64,000 bases of DNA from Mycobacterium sp. JS623 (GCF_000328565.1 NC_019966.1:124001-188000); one strand, 5' to 3'; shown: positions 32,396-41,724, counted from the stretch's first letter. The notes: generated by a model not told the origin, from the letters alone. A program made the numbers and translations.

Positions 32396-33406
32396 GTGAA
32401 CGGTCCATACTTCGATGACTTGGAGGTGGGCCAGGTCTTCGACTCGGCGCCCTCAATGACCTTGAGCCAGGGTGCCGCAGGCGCGCATCAGGCGATCATC
32501 GGCGACCGGCTGCGGCTCGCGCTGGACGCCCAGCTCGCCTATGCCGTAACCGGCGCCACCTCGGCGCTGGCGCATCCCGCGCTGGTCTGCGACGTCGCGG
32601 TCGGGCAGAGCACGCTGGCCACCCTGCGGGTGAAGGCCAACCTGTTCTATCGCGGTCTGGAGTTTCACCGCTTCCCCGTCATCGGTGACAGCCTGTTCAC
32701 CCGGACCGAGGTTGTCGGGCTGAAGCAAAATTCGGCCAAACCCGGCCGCGCGCCAACCGGCCTGGCCGCGCTGCGGATGACGACCGTCGATCAGATTGGC
32801 CGGCTGGTGCTCGACTTCTACCGTTGTGCGATGCTTCCGCTCAGCGCCGAACGCGACACCGGACACAACGACGATCTTTCGAGTATCGGCGCCGACCTTG
32901 CGAAACCGCCCGACCCCACGGCCGACTGGGACGCCGACGTGTACCGCGAGAAGGTACCAGGTGCGCACTTCGATGCCGGCGTCGCGGGCGCAGTCCTGCA
33001 GAGCACCGCCGACGTGGTCACCAGCGCGCCGGAGCTTGCCCGGCTCACGCTCAATATCGCTGCGACACACCATGATTGGCGTGTCGGCGGCCAACGTCTC
33101 GTCTACGGCGGCCACACCATCGGATTGGCGTTGGCGCAGGCCACGCGGCTGCTGCCCAACCTGGTCACCGTCCTCGGTTGGGAGTCCTGCGACCACACCG
33201 GGCCCGTCCACGAGGGCGATACGCTGCATAGCGAGCTACATGTCGAGGGCGCAGAACCGCTGCCAAACGGTCGCGGCGGCGTGCTGAAGCTGCGCTCGCA
33301 GGTCTATGCCATCCCAGGGGGTAGGAGCGCAGCGACTGGGGGGACAGGCATAGGCGAGCCCGATCGTAAAGTGCTCGACTGGCGGTTCAGCGCGCTCCAG
33401 TTCTGA
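32396..33406 (+). CDS. Double-hotdog (MaoC-like) acyl-CoA hydratase, Rv0216 homologue
   Basis: This protein of about 336 aa has two hotdog domains in tandem (residues about 5-160 and 175-330), as in the crystallised M. tuberculosis Rv0216. YFDDLEVGQVFDSAPSMTLSQ is a typical MaoC-type N-terminus. The start is GTG at 32396, with an in-frame ATG 18 nt upstream. Near the C-terminus the segment IPGGRSAATGGTGIGEP is encoded by a short repeat-like sequence also seen near mmpL3, inserted in frame before the final beta strand. Probable hydration of an enoyl-CoA in the fadE3 pathway. Confidence 0.82.
   Translation: MNGPYFDDLEVGQVFDSAPSMTLSQGAAGAHQAIIGDRLRLALDAQLAYAVTGATSALAHPALVCDVAVGQSTLATLRVKANLFYRGLEFHRFPVIGDSLFTRTEVVGLKQNSAKPGRAPTGLAALRMTTVDQIGRLVLDFYRCAMLPLSAERDTGHNDDLSSIGADLAKPPDPTADWDADVYREKVPGAHFDAGVAGAVLQSTADVVTSAPELARLTLNIAATHHDWRVGGQRLVYGGHTIGLALAQATRLLPNLVTVLGWESCDHTGPVHEGDTLHSELHVEGAEPLPNGRGGVLKLRSQVYAIPGGRSAATGGTGIGEPDRKVLDWRFSALQF
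33321..33338. repeat. Short dispersed repeat, copy 2 (inside the Rv0216-like gene)
   Basis: gtaggagcgcagcgactg shares aggagcgNagcgact with the minus strand of 11033-11050. It lies in frame within the coding sequence and encodes Gly/Ser/Ala-rich residues not expected in the hotdog fold. Confidence 0.4.
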
Positions 33407-33419
33407 GCACAATGGGCCT

Positions 33420-34505
33420 GTGACGCCGATGGCCTTTCCCGTCGCCGTGCTGACGCGAGCGCGGCGGGCCGCCGATGCGTTCCACCAGCTCACGGGTGTG
33501 GCGGTCGACGCTGCCGAACTCCTCGCTGGACGCGCCGCCCTGCTCGGGCTGTCACCTCGAGGGAAGGTCTCGGCAGGGGGCGCCACCCAACTGATGCGCA
33601 GTCGGGACGGATGGTGCGCGCTGACGTTGTCACGGCAAGAGGATGTCGACGCCATACACGCGCTGACCGAATCCGTCGACAGCGATCCCTGGCACGCCGT
33701 TGAGAACTGGGTGGCCGAACATGCGTGCGCCGACATCACCGCGCGCGCCCGGCTGCTCGGCCTTCCAGTCGCGGCACTCGGCGAAACACCCGCCGCGCCA
33801 CCACGGATCAGCGATCTAGGCGCCCCGGCCGCCCCGCGGGGCGTCGACGGACTCTTGGTCGCCGACCTGTCGTCCATGTGGGCCGGCCCGCTGTGCGGCC
33901 AGCTCCTCAGGCGAGCGGGCGCCACTGTGGTCAAGGTCGAAAGCCATGCTAGGCCCGATGGCACCCGCGCCGGCCCGCCGGCATTCTTCGACTGGATGAA
34001 CAGCGGAAAGCTGTCATACGCCGCCGATTTCGACGAGCCATCCGGTCTGCGGCGGCTCCTCGAGGCCGCCGACGTCGTCATCGAATCCTCACGGCCCGCG
34101 GCGCTTAGGCATCGGAGCCTCGGCCCAACGTCGCACGGCGGCCAGGTCTGGCTGCGGATCACCGGCCACGGAACCGATGGCGAGCGGGCGAACTGGGTCG
34201 CCTTCGGTGACGACGCCGCGGTAGCCGGCGGTCTCGTCGGCGGCGCCGACGCCGATCCAGTGTTCTGCGGCGACGCGATCGCTGACCCACTGACGGGTCT
34301 GCACGCGGCGCTCGCAATCGCGGAGTCACTACACCAAGGCGGAGGCGAGCTGATTGAACTGTCGATGGCCGCCGTCGCCGCCACCTACGCCGCCGATGAC
34401 CGGACCGCCGAAACCCCTTGCAAGGCAACGCCGGCCCCGTCTCCACCCGCTGCCGCGCTGGGTGCCGACAACGCGACCGTCGAAAGGCTCTGGGTGTCAT
34501 GCTGA
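33420..34505 (+). CDS. Class III (CaiB/BaiF) CoA-transferase with permuted domain order
   Basis: This 361-aa protein carries the segment that normally opens CaiB proteins (LLVADLSSMWAGPLCGQLLRRAGATVVKVES) only at about residue 143. FGDDAAVAGGLVGG follows, with an Asp where the catalytic Asp lies, then DPLTGLHAALAIAES. The first 140 residues (SRDGWCALTLSRQEDVDAI ... ARLLGLPVAAL) look like the small domain that normally comes near the C-terminus. The order therefore appears circularly permuted. The GTG lies 13 bp after the hydratase gene, and the stop overlaps the amidohydrolase start by 7 bp. It presumably transfers CoA between acids in the same pathway. Confidence 0.75.
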   Translation: MTPMAFPVAVLTRARRAADAFHQLTGVAVDAAELLAGRAALLGLSPRGKVSAGGATQLMRSRDGWCALTLSRQEDVDAIHALTESVDSDPWHAVENWVAEHACADITARARLLGLPVAALGETPAAPPRISDLGAPAAPRGVDGLLVADLSSMWAGPLCGQLLRRAGATVVKVESHARPDGTRAGPPAFFDWMNSGKLSYAADFDEPSGLRRLLEAADVVIESSRPAALRHRSLGPTSHGGQVWLRITGHGTDGERANWVAFGDDAAVAGGLVGGADADPVFCGDAIADPLTGLHAALAIAESLHQGGGELIELSMAAVAATYAADDRTAETPCKATPAPSPPAAALGADNATVERLWVSC

Positions 34506-35800
34506 TTCAGCGCGCCACGCTGCTCGACGGCAGCACCACCGACATCCGCGTCGACGAACAAATCACCGACGTCGGCGACCTAGAGCCGGACAAGGGTGAG
34601 CAGGTCTTCGATGCCGCGGGCGCAACGGTCATCCCCGGGCTACACGACCACCATGTGCACCTGCGCTCGGCGGCCGCGGCGTTGACTTCGGCGCGCGTCG
34701 GCCCCGCCGAGGTGCGGGGCCGTGACGACCTGGCCCGCGCGCTGGCCGACGCACCCGTGGGCTCTGACGGCTGGATCAGGGCGGTCGGCTACCACGAGGC
34801 CGTGGCGGGACCGCTCGACCGGCGCGCGCTCGACGATCTGTCGCCACCCGTGCCCGTGCGCGTGCAGCACCGCAGCGGTGTGCTGTGGACACTGAACTCT
34901 GCGGGGCTGGCCAGGGTGGGGCTGACCGATCACCCTGACGGACGACTGCGCAGTTCAGACCGCAGTTGGTCAGACACGTTGCAGCGCAACGAAAGCGGGC
35001 TTGCCGAGATCAGCCGCCGGCTGAGCGAGTACGGCGTCACCGGCGTAACCGATGCCACCCCCGACTTCGAAGTCAGTGACATCCTCAAACTGATGCAGGC
35101 CCACCGGCACGGCGAACTCCTGCAGCGCGTGAACTGTTTGGCGCCGGGTAAGCGCATCCTTCACGACGCCGATCTCAACCTCGCCGATCTCACCAAGTGG
35201 ATCGCCGGACGCCACGCAGAAGACGCGCCCGTCGCGGTGCACTGCGTGACCGCCGCCCAACTCGTCGTGACCCTTTCGGCGCTGCGCGAGGCGGGCCTGC
35301 ACCCGCAGGACCGCATCGAACACGCGGCCGTCGTGCCTGACGACGTCGTGGCCGAACTCAAAGACCTGCGCGTCACCGTCATCACGCAGCCCAACTTTGT
35401 CGCCGAGCGTGGCGACCAGTATCTGACCGACGTCCCCGCCGAGGAGCACCACGAGCTGTGGCGGCTGGCGTCACTGCTCAGAGCGGGGGTGAAGGTCGCG
35501 CTCTCCACCGATATGCCGTTCGGCCAAAGCGACCCGTGGGCCACCATCCGGGCTGCCGTTCACAGGACCACCGCGAGCGGCGCAGTCCTCAACGCCGATG
35601 AATGTGTTTCGGCGCGTGAGGCTTTGACGATGTTCTTCGGCGTATCGAGCACGCCCACCGAGGCACGAGCCATAGCGAAGGGCCAGCCCGGCGACCTGTG
35701 CCTGCTGGCAGCCCCGCCAACAGAGGTACTCGAAGAACTCGACGCGAACATGGTTGCCGCGACCGTCATCGCGGGCCAGGTCGTCTTCGAACGCGGTTGA
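34499..35800 (+). CDS. Amidohydrolase family (YtcJ-like) metal-dependent hydrolase
   Basis: This 433-aa protein has the N-terminal beta strands and metal motif VIPGLHDHHVHLRS (HxH), further His residues in APVAVHCVTAAQ and DRIEHAAVV, and LSTDMPFGQSDPW carrying the late Asp. The final strand VIAGQVVFERG closes the composite beta-sandwich domain. This is the amidohydrolase-3 layout. The ATG at 34499 overlaps the CoA-transferase stop. It is the last gene of the Rv0216-like/CoA-transferase run. Substrate unknown; the TIM-barrel could act on an amide, ester or lactone. Confidence 0.82.
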   Translation: MLIQRATLLDGSTTDIRVDEQITDVGDLEPDKGEQVFDAAGATVIPGLHDHHVHLRSAAAALTSARVGPAEVRGRDDLARALADAPVGSDGWIRAVGYHEAVAGPLDRRALDDLSPPVPVRVQHRSGVLWTLNSAGLARVGLTDHPDGRLRSSDRSWSDTLQRNESGLAEISRRLSEYGVTGVTDATPDFEVSDILKLMQAHRHGELLQRVNCLAPGKRILHDADLNLADLTKWIAGRHAEDAPVAVHCVTAAQLVVTLSALREAGLHPQDRIEHAAVVPDDVVAELKDLRVTVITQPNFVAERGDQYLTDVPAEEHHELWRLASLLRAGVKVALSTDMPFGQSDPWATIRAAVHRTTASGAVLNADECVSAREALTMFFGVSSTPTEARAIAKGQPGDLCLLAAPPTEVLEELDANMVAATVIAGQVVFERG

Positions 35801-35811
35801 CGGTCTCTCAG

Positions 35812-36714
35812 TCAAGCCGCGGCGGGGGCGAACGCCCTGCGCAGCAGCGCGCACTGGCTTTTGAAGAACGATTGCGACACATGGGCTTTCGGCACAACGC
35901 CGTCGAAGCCGTGGAACGCTCCGGGAACGACCTCGACCTCGCATGGCACACCGGCGGCTTCAAGCCGCTCGGCGTAGGCCAGGTCCTCGTCGTGAAACAG
36001 GTCCAACGTGCCGACACCCACCCAGGCAGGCGGCAATCCGCTGAGATCTTCGCGCCGCGCGGGCACGGCGACCTCTGGGTCCGCACCGCCGAGGTATGCC
36101 GACCAGCCGTACTTATTGCTGGACTGGTTCCACATCCGAAGCCCCGGATTGTCGAGATGCCTGCCCACAGTGCGGTCGTCGAGCATGGGATAGACCAATA
36201 GCTGCGCGGTAAGGGGGATTTCGGCGCGGTCGCGCGTGAGCAGTGCCAACGCCGCGGCCAGCCCTCCGCCTGCACTTGCTCCGCCGATCGCCACCCGTGC
36301 GGGGTCGACCGACGGCAGCCGAACCAGCCATTGCAACGCCGAATAGCAGTCCTCGAGCGGCGCCGGATACGGATGGTCGGGCGCCAGCCGGTAGTCCACC
36401 GACGCGACAACCGCACCGAGTTCGCGGGCGTACCGGCGACATAACGCATCGTCCTGTGCAGCGCTTCCGATGACGTACCCGCCGCCGTGGATCCACAACA
36501 GCGCCGGCACGTGGCCCGTCACTCCGGTGGGGCGGAACAGTCGAATCCCGACACCGGACGGCAGCGTCAGCACCTCGATATCGCTCGGCGGCCGGCGCCG
36601 CCACAGCAGGCGCTCCGCTGCGCGCAGAAACGGCACCGTCGCGGGTGTGACGATCTGCTTGGGGAGGTGGCGCGCGGCGCGGCGCAGATCGGGATGAAAC
36701 TCGGCGGGCGGCAT
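35812..36714 (-). CDS. lipW: HSL-family esterase/lipase LipW
   Basis: This 300-aa alpha/beta-hydrolase has oxyanion motif HGGGY at residues 76-80, nucleophile Ser147 in GGASAGGG, and probable Asp238 and His268 (GAFHGFDG). It belongs to the hormone-sensitive-lipase group (SVDYRLAPDHPYPAPLEDC). Length equals that of M. tuberculosis LipW (Rv0217c), which also follows the Rv0216 region. The ATG at 36714 gives the family N-terminus; the frame is open further upstream inside the adjacent gene. Likely hydrolyses short to medium acyl esters. Confidence 0.88.
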   Translation of the reverse strand: MPPAEFHPDLRRAARHLPKQIVTPATVPFLRAAERLLWRRRPPSDIEVLTLPSGVGIRLFRPTGVTGHVPALLWIHGGGYVIGSAAQDDALCRRYARELGAVVASVDYRLAPDHPYPAPLEDCYSALQWLVRLPSVDPARVAIGGASAGGGLAAALALLTRDRAEIPLTAQLLVYPMLDDRTVGRHLDNPGLRMWNQSSNKYGWSAYLGGADPEVAVPARREDLSGLPPAWVGVGTLDLFHDEDLAYAERLEAAGVPCEVEVVPGAFHGFDGVVPKAHVSQSFFKSQCALLRRAFAPAAA

Positions 36715-36731
36715 GCGACCAGTATCCGCGC

Positions 36732-38894
36732 TCACTTCAGCAGCGGGTCCCGCGGCAGGCCGAGGATGCGTTCGGCGATGGTATTGCGGGTGATCTCCGA
36801 TGTTCCTCCGGCAATGGTCATGGCCCGGTTGCCGAGGTAACTTCGCAGCAGCTTCGGCGCCTGGCCGACCACCGCCGCCGAACCGGCCAATTCCATGCCC
36901 AACTCGGTGATCCGCTGCCCTGCCTCGGCCACCAGCAGTTTGGTCACGTTGCCCTCCGGCCCCGGCTCCGCACCGGCGATGGCCCGGCTGGCCCGGCGCA
37001 GGTTCAACAGCCGCAGCGTGTGCGTCTCCGCAATGCACTCGCCCGCACGCCGCACGTAGTTGGCCGCCGACGGGGAGGCATCGAGCAGCTTGATGAGGTG
37101 GTCGGGGCTGAAGCCGGATGCGCCACCGGAGCCGCCGCCGATCGAGATGCGCTCGTTGCCCAGCGTCGCGCGCGCCACCAGCCAGCCGCGGTTCACGTCG
37201 CCGACGACATCGGCGTCAGGAACAAAGACATCATCGAAGAAGACCTCGTTGAAATGTGAATCGCCAGTGATGCCGCGCAGCGGATTCACCGTCACGCCAG
37301 GGGCTTTCATGTCGATCGCCATCATCGTCACACCGGCATGCTTGGGCGCATCGGGATCGGTGCGCACCGTCGCCAGACCCCACTGGCAGTACTGCGCCAG
37401 GCTGGTCCACACCTTCTGCCCGGTAACCCGCCAGCCGCCGTCCACCTTTTTGGCTGCCGTGCGCACCGCGGCAGCGTCCGAGCCCGCGCCCGGCTCGGAG
37501 AACAACTGGCACCACATCACCTGGCCCCGCAGCACGGGTTCGACCCAGCGCTCCCGCTGGTCATCCGTGCCCGCCTGCGCGATCGTCAGCGCCACCCACC
37601 CGGTGATGCCCATGTCCGGTCGCTCGATGCCGGTGAACTCCTCCTCGATGACCAACTGCTCGAGCACATCGGCGGCCCGGCCCCACGGCTTCGGCCAGTG
37701 CGGCACGAGATAGCCGGAGTCGACAAGATAGTCCCGCTGCTTGTCCTCGGGCAGGGACTGCAGCTGGCCGACGGCCTCGCGGGCCTGGCTGCGGTATGCG
37801 TCCGCCTCGGGCGGCAGCGTGAACGACGCCCCGTGCGCCTGACCGCTGCGCTGGCCTTCCACGACGTCGAGCAGCGGGTCGCCGCCCTCCTCCATCAGCG
37901 CGGCCAAGGTGCGGGCGCGCCGCAGATACAGATGCGCGTCGTGCTCCCAGGTGTAGGCGATGCCGCCATGCAGCTGAATGTTGTACTGCGCGTTGAAGAC
38001 TTGGGTGCGAATGGCGTGCGCCGCGGCAACGGCGGCGGGGAACCACGCACTGTCCAGGTCGTCGGCGCGCGCAGCGTCCCAGGCGGCCGCCGTGGTCTCC
38101 TCGGCGTTGACCAACATGTTGGCCGCATGGTGCTTGACCGCCTGGAAGGTGCCGATGGTGCGGCCGAACTGCTCGCGCACCTTCGCGTATTCGACCGCCA
38201 TGTCCAGGGCGGCCCAGCTGACGCCGACCGCCTCGGCTGAGGCCAGGATCCGGAACACCGTCCGCGCCTTGCGGGCGGCGCCGCGCAACACCCTGTCCTC
38301 GTCGAGTGTCACGCCGCGCAGCGCGACAGATCCGACGCTGCGAGTGGTGTCCAGGGACTCCAGCGCCGTGATTGTCACACCGTCGGCCTTCGCGTCGACG
38401 ATCACAATGTCCTCACCAGCGGCGATCACCAGCACGTCGGCGTCAGGCGCGCCAAGGACCGCGGGGCTTTCGCCGGTGAGCACCAGGTCAGAGCCGCCGG
38501 TGACATTGCCCGACAATGCGAGCGCGCCGACCGCGCTCCCGTCGGCCAACCTCGGAAGTAACTGCGCGCGAACAGAATCCGATGCGCAGCGGTCGATCAC
38601 GACGGCAGCCGCGACCGTCGGCAGGAACGGGCCGGGTGACAGCTCACGTCCCAATAACTCGAGCACAACCGCCAGCTCGGCCAGGCTGAACCCCGAACCA
38701 CCGTGGCCCTCGGCGATCGCCAGCCCGTTCCAGCCGAGCCCCGTGCCTGCCGACCAGATCTCCGACGGATGGGCGGCGCCGTCCTCCAACGTCGCGCGCG
38801 CCGCGCCGCGGCTATCCAGGCGATTCAGCTGCCCGATGACTGAATCGGCCAGGTCGATGTGTTCTTCGGTGATGGCGAGAGCCGACTTACTCAC
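36732..38894 (-). CDS. Fused double acyl-CoA dehydrogenase (FadE6/FadE22/FadE34-like)
   Basis: This 720-aa protein consists of two acyl-CoA dehydrogenase units in tandem. The first (about residues 1-340) includes VREQFGRTIGTFQAVKHH and IQLHGGIAYTWEHD. The second (about 365-715) includes CQLFSEPGAGSDAAAVRT, KVWTSLAQYC and the C-terminal IAGGTSEITRNTIAERILG. It is like the roughly 710-730-aa mycobacterial FadE6, FadE22 and FadE34; FadE34 acts on cholesterol side-chain CoA thioesters. The conserved FAD-binding residues are best preserved in the second unit, so only one half may be catalytic. An inverted-repeat operator lies 13 bp upstream of the start. LipW begins 18 bp downstream. Confidence 0.87.
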   Translation of the reverse strand: MSKSALAITEEHIDLADSVIGQLNRLDSRGAARATLEDGAAHPSEIWSAGTGLGWNGLAIAEGHGGSGFSLAELAVVLELLGRELSPGPFLPTVAAAVVIDRCASDSVRAQLLPRLADGSAVGALALSGNVTGGSDLVLTGESPAVLGAPDADVLVIAAGEDIVIVDAKADGVTITALESLDTTRSVGSVALRGVTLDEDRVLRGAARKARTVFRILASAEAVGVSWAALDMAVEYAKVREQFGRTIGTFQAVKHHAANMLVNAEETTAAAWDAARADDLDSAWFPAAVAAAHAIRTQVFNAQYNIQLHGGIAYTWEHDAHLYLRRARTLAALMEEGGDPLLDVVEGQRSGQAHGASFTLPPEADAYRSQAREAVGQLQSLPEDKQRDYLVDSGYLVPHWPKPWGRAADVLEQLVIEEEFTGIERPDMGITGWVALTIAQAGTDDQRERWVEPVLRGQVMWCQLFSEPGAGSDAAAVRTAAKKVDGGWRVTGQKVWTSLAQYCQWGLATVRTDPDAPKHAGVTMMAIDMKAPGVTVNPLRGITGDSHFNEVFFDDVFVPDADVVGDVNRGWLVARATLGNERISIGGGSGGASGFSPDHLIKLLDASPSAANYVRRAGECIAETHTLRLLNLRRASRAIAGAEPGPEGNVTKLLVAEAGQRITELGMELAGSAAVVGQAPKLLRSYLGNRAMTIAGGTSEITRNTIAERILGLPRDPLLK

Positions 38895-38906
38895 AGTGGA
38901 AGTCCT

Positions 38907-38934
38907 CTTTACGTTTGACGGTCGTCAAGTAAAG
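38907..38934. promoter_or_regulatory. Inverted-repeat operator upstream of the fused fadE
   Basis: CTTTAC-gt-TTGACG-gt-CGTCAA-GTAAAG: both pairs of 6-bp arms are perfect, with a 2-nt offset on one side. It lies 13 bp upstream of the fused fadE start and 124 bp from lipC, in a 163-bp divergent region. The size suits a TetR- or GntR-type regulator. Confidence 0.6.
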
Positions 38935-39057
38935 CTATCGCGTCGGCCCTGGTCACGGTATATGTGACGGCCCCCACATTTGATCTTGATCATGACGTTA
39001 GTAGACAAGTCGCGGATGTTGTCGTTTGGGAATCCATCCTCGGGGTACATTCGCGCA

Positions 39058-40281
39058 ATGACGGTACGACCGGACACCCGGTATCCCGGACCGACGATGT
39101 GGTCACGTGCCCGGTGGTTACTAAAGGCGGGTCCCGCCGACTACATGCTGGCGATGAGCGTGGCGTCGGCCTCCCTGCCCGTAATCGGGAAACATCTTGA
39201 GCCGCTTGGGGCTGCGACGGCAATGGGCATCTGGGGTTACCGCCACATGCCGGATTTCCTCGGCGCAACCGCACGCTCCTGGTTTGAGCCGGGCAACGCA
39301 GAGTTGCGGCAACAGGAACGCGACGCCACGAACTCCGTGACGGAAGCCGCACTGCACGGCATCGTGCCTGCCAATGATCTGGCAATCGAGTGGCCTGCGC
39401 CGGAGAGCTCGCCGCCACTGTGGAAGTTCCGCCAGCATCGCCGCAGCGTGCACCGCACCTCGGTGCGTTACGGTCCACTCCCCTCGCAGCTGCTCGACGT
39501 GTGGCGGCCCAAGGAACTACCAGTCGAGCCGGCGCCCGTCTTGCTTTTCGTGCCGGGCGGTGCCTGGGTGCACGGCAGCCGGATGTTGCAGGGCTACGCG
39601 CTGATGTCACATCTGGCCGAGATGGGCTGGGTGTGCTTGTCCATCGACTACCGGTGCGCGCCGCACCACCGCTGGCCGGCGCACATCACCGACGTCAAGA
39701 CTGCGATCGCGTGGGCCCGCGCCAACGTCGACAAGTACGGCGGCGACCGCAATTTCGTTGCAGTAGCGGGATGTTCGGCGGGCGGACACCTCTCAGCGCT
39801 GGCCGGACTGACCGCGAACGACCCGGAGATGCAGTGCGATCTGCCGGAGGGGTCGGACACCTCCGTCGACGCGGTGGTCGGGATCTACGGCCGCTACGAC
39901 TGGGAAGACCGGTCGACGGCCGAGCGCGTTCGCTTCATGGACTTCCTGGAGCGTGTGGTGGTCGGCAGAAAGGCGGCCAAGCACCCGGATGTATTCCGCA
40001 AGGCTTCGCCGATGGCGTGGGTACACGAGGACGCTCCGCCATTTCTGGTCATTCACGGCACCGGTGACAGCGTCATTCCCGTCGAGCAGGCCCGCAGTTT
40101 CGTCGAGCGCCTACGCAAGGCGTCGCACTCGGTGGTCAGCTACATCGAGCTGCCAGGTGCCGGTCACGCGTTCGACATGATAGACGGCGCCCGAACCGGA
40201 TCGATGGCGACCGCAATCGGCCTGTTCCTCAACCAAATTCACCGCAACCGATCGCTGACGCGCGCCAAGCAGGTGATCTAG
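39058..40281 (+). CDS. lipC: Esterase/lipase LipC
   Basis: This 407-aa alpha/beta-hydrolase has PGGAW in the oxyanion position (instead of HGGG), nucleophile Ser240 in GCSAGGHLSAL, acid in GTGDSVIPVEQ and His in PGAGHAFDMID. The first 140 residues form a helical region with hydrophobic patches that may bind the membrane. The length fits M. tuberculosis LipC (403 aa, Rv0220), reported as a surface-exposed esterase. The ATG at 39058 is preferred over upstream in-frame codons that lie in the promoter region. It precedes the wax ester synthase gene by 24 bp, as Rv0220 precedes Rv0221. Confidence 0.88.
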   Translation: MTVRPDTRYPGPTMWSRARWLLKAGPADYMLAMSVASASLPVIGKHLEPLGAATAMGIWGYRHMPDFLGATARSWFEPGNAELRQQERDATNSVTEAALHGIVPANDLAIEWPAPESSPPLWKFRQHRRSVHRTSVRYGPLPSQLLDVWRPKELPVEPAPVLLFVPGGAWVHGSRMLQGYALMSHLAEMGWVCLSIDYRCAPHHRWPAHITDVKTAIAWARANVDKYGGDRNFVAVAGCSAGGHLSALAGLTANDPEMQCDLPEGSDTSVDAVVGIYGRYDWEDRSTAERVRFMDFLERVVVGRKAAKHPDVFRKASPMAWVHEDAPPFLVIHGTGDSVIPVEQARSFVERLRKASHSVVSYIELPGAGHAFDMIDGARTGSMATAIGLFLNQIHRNRSLTRAKQVI

Positions 40282-40305
40282 GCTTCCCCCAACGGGAGGA
40301 GGCTG

Positions 40306-41724
40306 GTGAAGAGGCTTAGCGGGTGGGACGCTGTGCTGTTGTACAGCGAGACCCCGACGGTGCACATGCACACCCTCAAGCTGGCGGTGATCGAGTTCGA
40401 CGACCTCGGTGGCCGCAACTTCGGCATTGACGAGTTCCGCAAGGTGATCCAAGGCCGGCTGCACAAGATGGAGCCTTTCTGCTACCAGCTCATCGAGGTG
40501 CCGGGCAAGGTCCACCACCCGATGTGGCGGGAGAACTGCGAGGTCGACCTCGAATACCACGTTCGGCCGTTCCGGGTCGACGCGCCAGGTGGCCGTCGCC
40601 AACTCGACGACGCCGTCGGCAGGATCGCGAGTACCCCACTGGATCGCAGTAAGCCATTGTGGGAGATGTATTTCATCGAGGGGCTGGCGAACGGCAGGAT
40701 CGCAGTGCTCGGCAAGATCCACCACGCGCTGGCCGACGGAGTGGCATCGGCCAACCTGCTGGCGCGGGGGATGGACTTGCAGACGGGTCCGCAGACCGAC
40801 CGGGACTGCTATGCGAGCGATCCCGCGCCGACCAGCGGCGAGCTGTTGCGTTCGGCGTTCGCCGACCACGTGCGGCACATCGGCAGATTTCCGGGTGTCG
40901 TGCGCTATACCGCACAAGGCATCCAGCGGGTCAGGAAGAGTTCGCGGAAGTTGTCGCCCGAGCTGACGCGGCCCTTCACCCCGCCGCCGTCGTTCATGAA
41001 CCACCGTGTGGACGCGCAGCGCAGGTTCGCCACCGCGACACTCGCGCTGGCCGACGTGAAGCAAACCGCCAAGCAGCTGGGCGTCACGATCAACGACATG
41101 GTGCTCGCGATCTCCGCAGGGGCGCTGCGTCAGCTGTCGCTCAAATACGACGGCCACGCCGATCATCCGCTATTGGCCTCTGTCCCAGTGAGTTTCGACT
41201 TCTCACCGGACCGCGTCTCCGGCAATCGCTTCTCGGGCGTCATGATGGTCGTGCCCATCCAGCTCGATGATCCGCTCGAACGGGTGCAGGCCGTGCACGA
41301 CGCCGCGGTGGAAGCCAAGGAGACACACAATCTGCTCGGCCCCGAACTGGTCAGCAGGTGGGCGGCGTACTTCCCGCCCGCGCCTGCTGAGCGGTTGTTC
41401 CGCTGGCTCGCGGACAAGGATGGCCAGAACAAGGTGTTGAACATCCCGATCTCCAACGTGCCCGGCCCGCGTGAGCCGGGTCGTGTCGGGGGCGCATTGG
41501 TGACGGAGATCTACTCTGTCGGACCACTGACCACGGGCGCGGGCCTGAACATCACGGTGTGGAGCTACGTCGACCAGCTCAACATCTCGGTGCTTTCCGA
41601 CGGCGCCACATTGGCGGACCCGCACGAACTGACCGACGCGTTGCTCGATGCATTCGTCGAAATACGCCGCGCCGCAGGGCTTTCCGAGACGTTGACCATC
41701 GTCGAGAAGGCGATGGCGCAATAG
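40306..41724 (+). CDS. Wax ester synthase/diacylglycerol acyltransferase (WS/DGAT)
   Basis: This 472-aa acyl-CoA-dependent O-acyltransferase has active-site motif HHALADG at residues 139-145. Other family blocks are PLWEMYFIEGL, SVPVSFD and NIPISNVPGPREPG. It makes triacylglycerol or wax esters at the membrane or lipid-droplet surface. GTG start with GGGAGGAGG upstream. Position after lipC matches Rv0221, while the convergent genes behind it match the neighbours of Rv1425, another family member. Which of the two is the true orthologue needs a phylogeny. Confidence 0.92.
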   Translation: MKRLSGWDAVLLYSETPTVHMHTLKLAVIEFDDLGGRNFGIDEFRKVIQGRLHKMEPFCYQLIEVPGKVHHPMWRENCEVDLEYHVRPFRVDAPGGRRQLDDAVGRIASTPLDRSKPLWEMYFIEGLANGRIAVLGKIHHALADGVASANLLARGMDLQTGPQTDRDCYASDPAPTSGELLRSAFADHVRHIGRFPGVVRYTAQGIQRVRKSSRKLSPELTRPFTPPPSFMNHRVDAQRRFATATLALADVKQTAKQLGVTINDMVLAISAGALRQLSLKYDGHADHPLLASVPVSFDFSPDRVSGNRFSGVMMVVPIQLDDPLERVQAVHDAAVEAKETHNLLGPELVSRWAAYFPPAPAERLFRWLADKDGQNKVLNIPISNVPGPREPGRVGGALVTEIYSVGPLTTGAGLNITVWSYVDQLNISVLSDGATLADPHELTDALLDAFVEIRRAAGLSETLTIVEKAMAQ

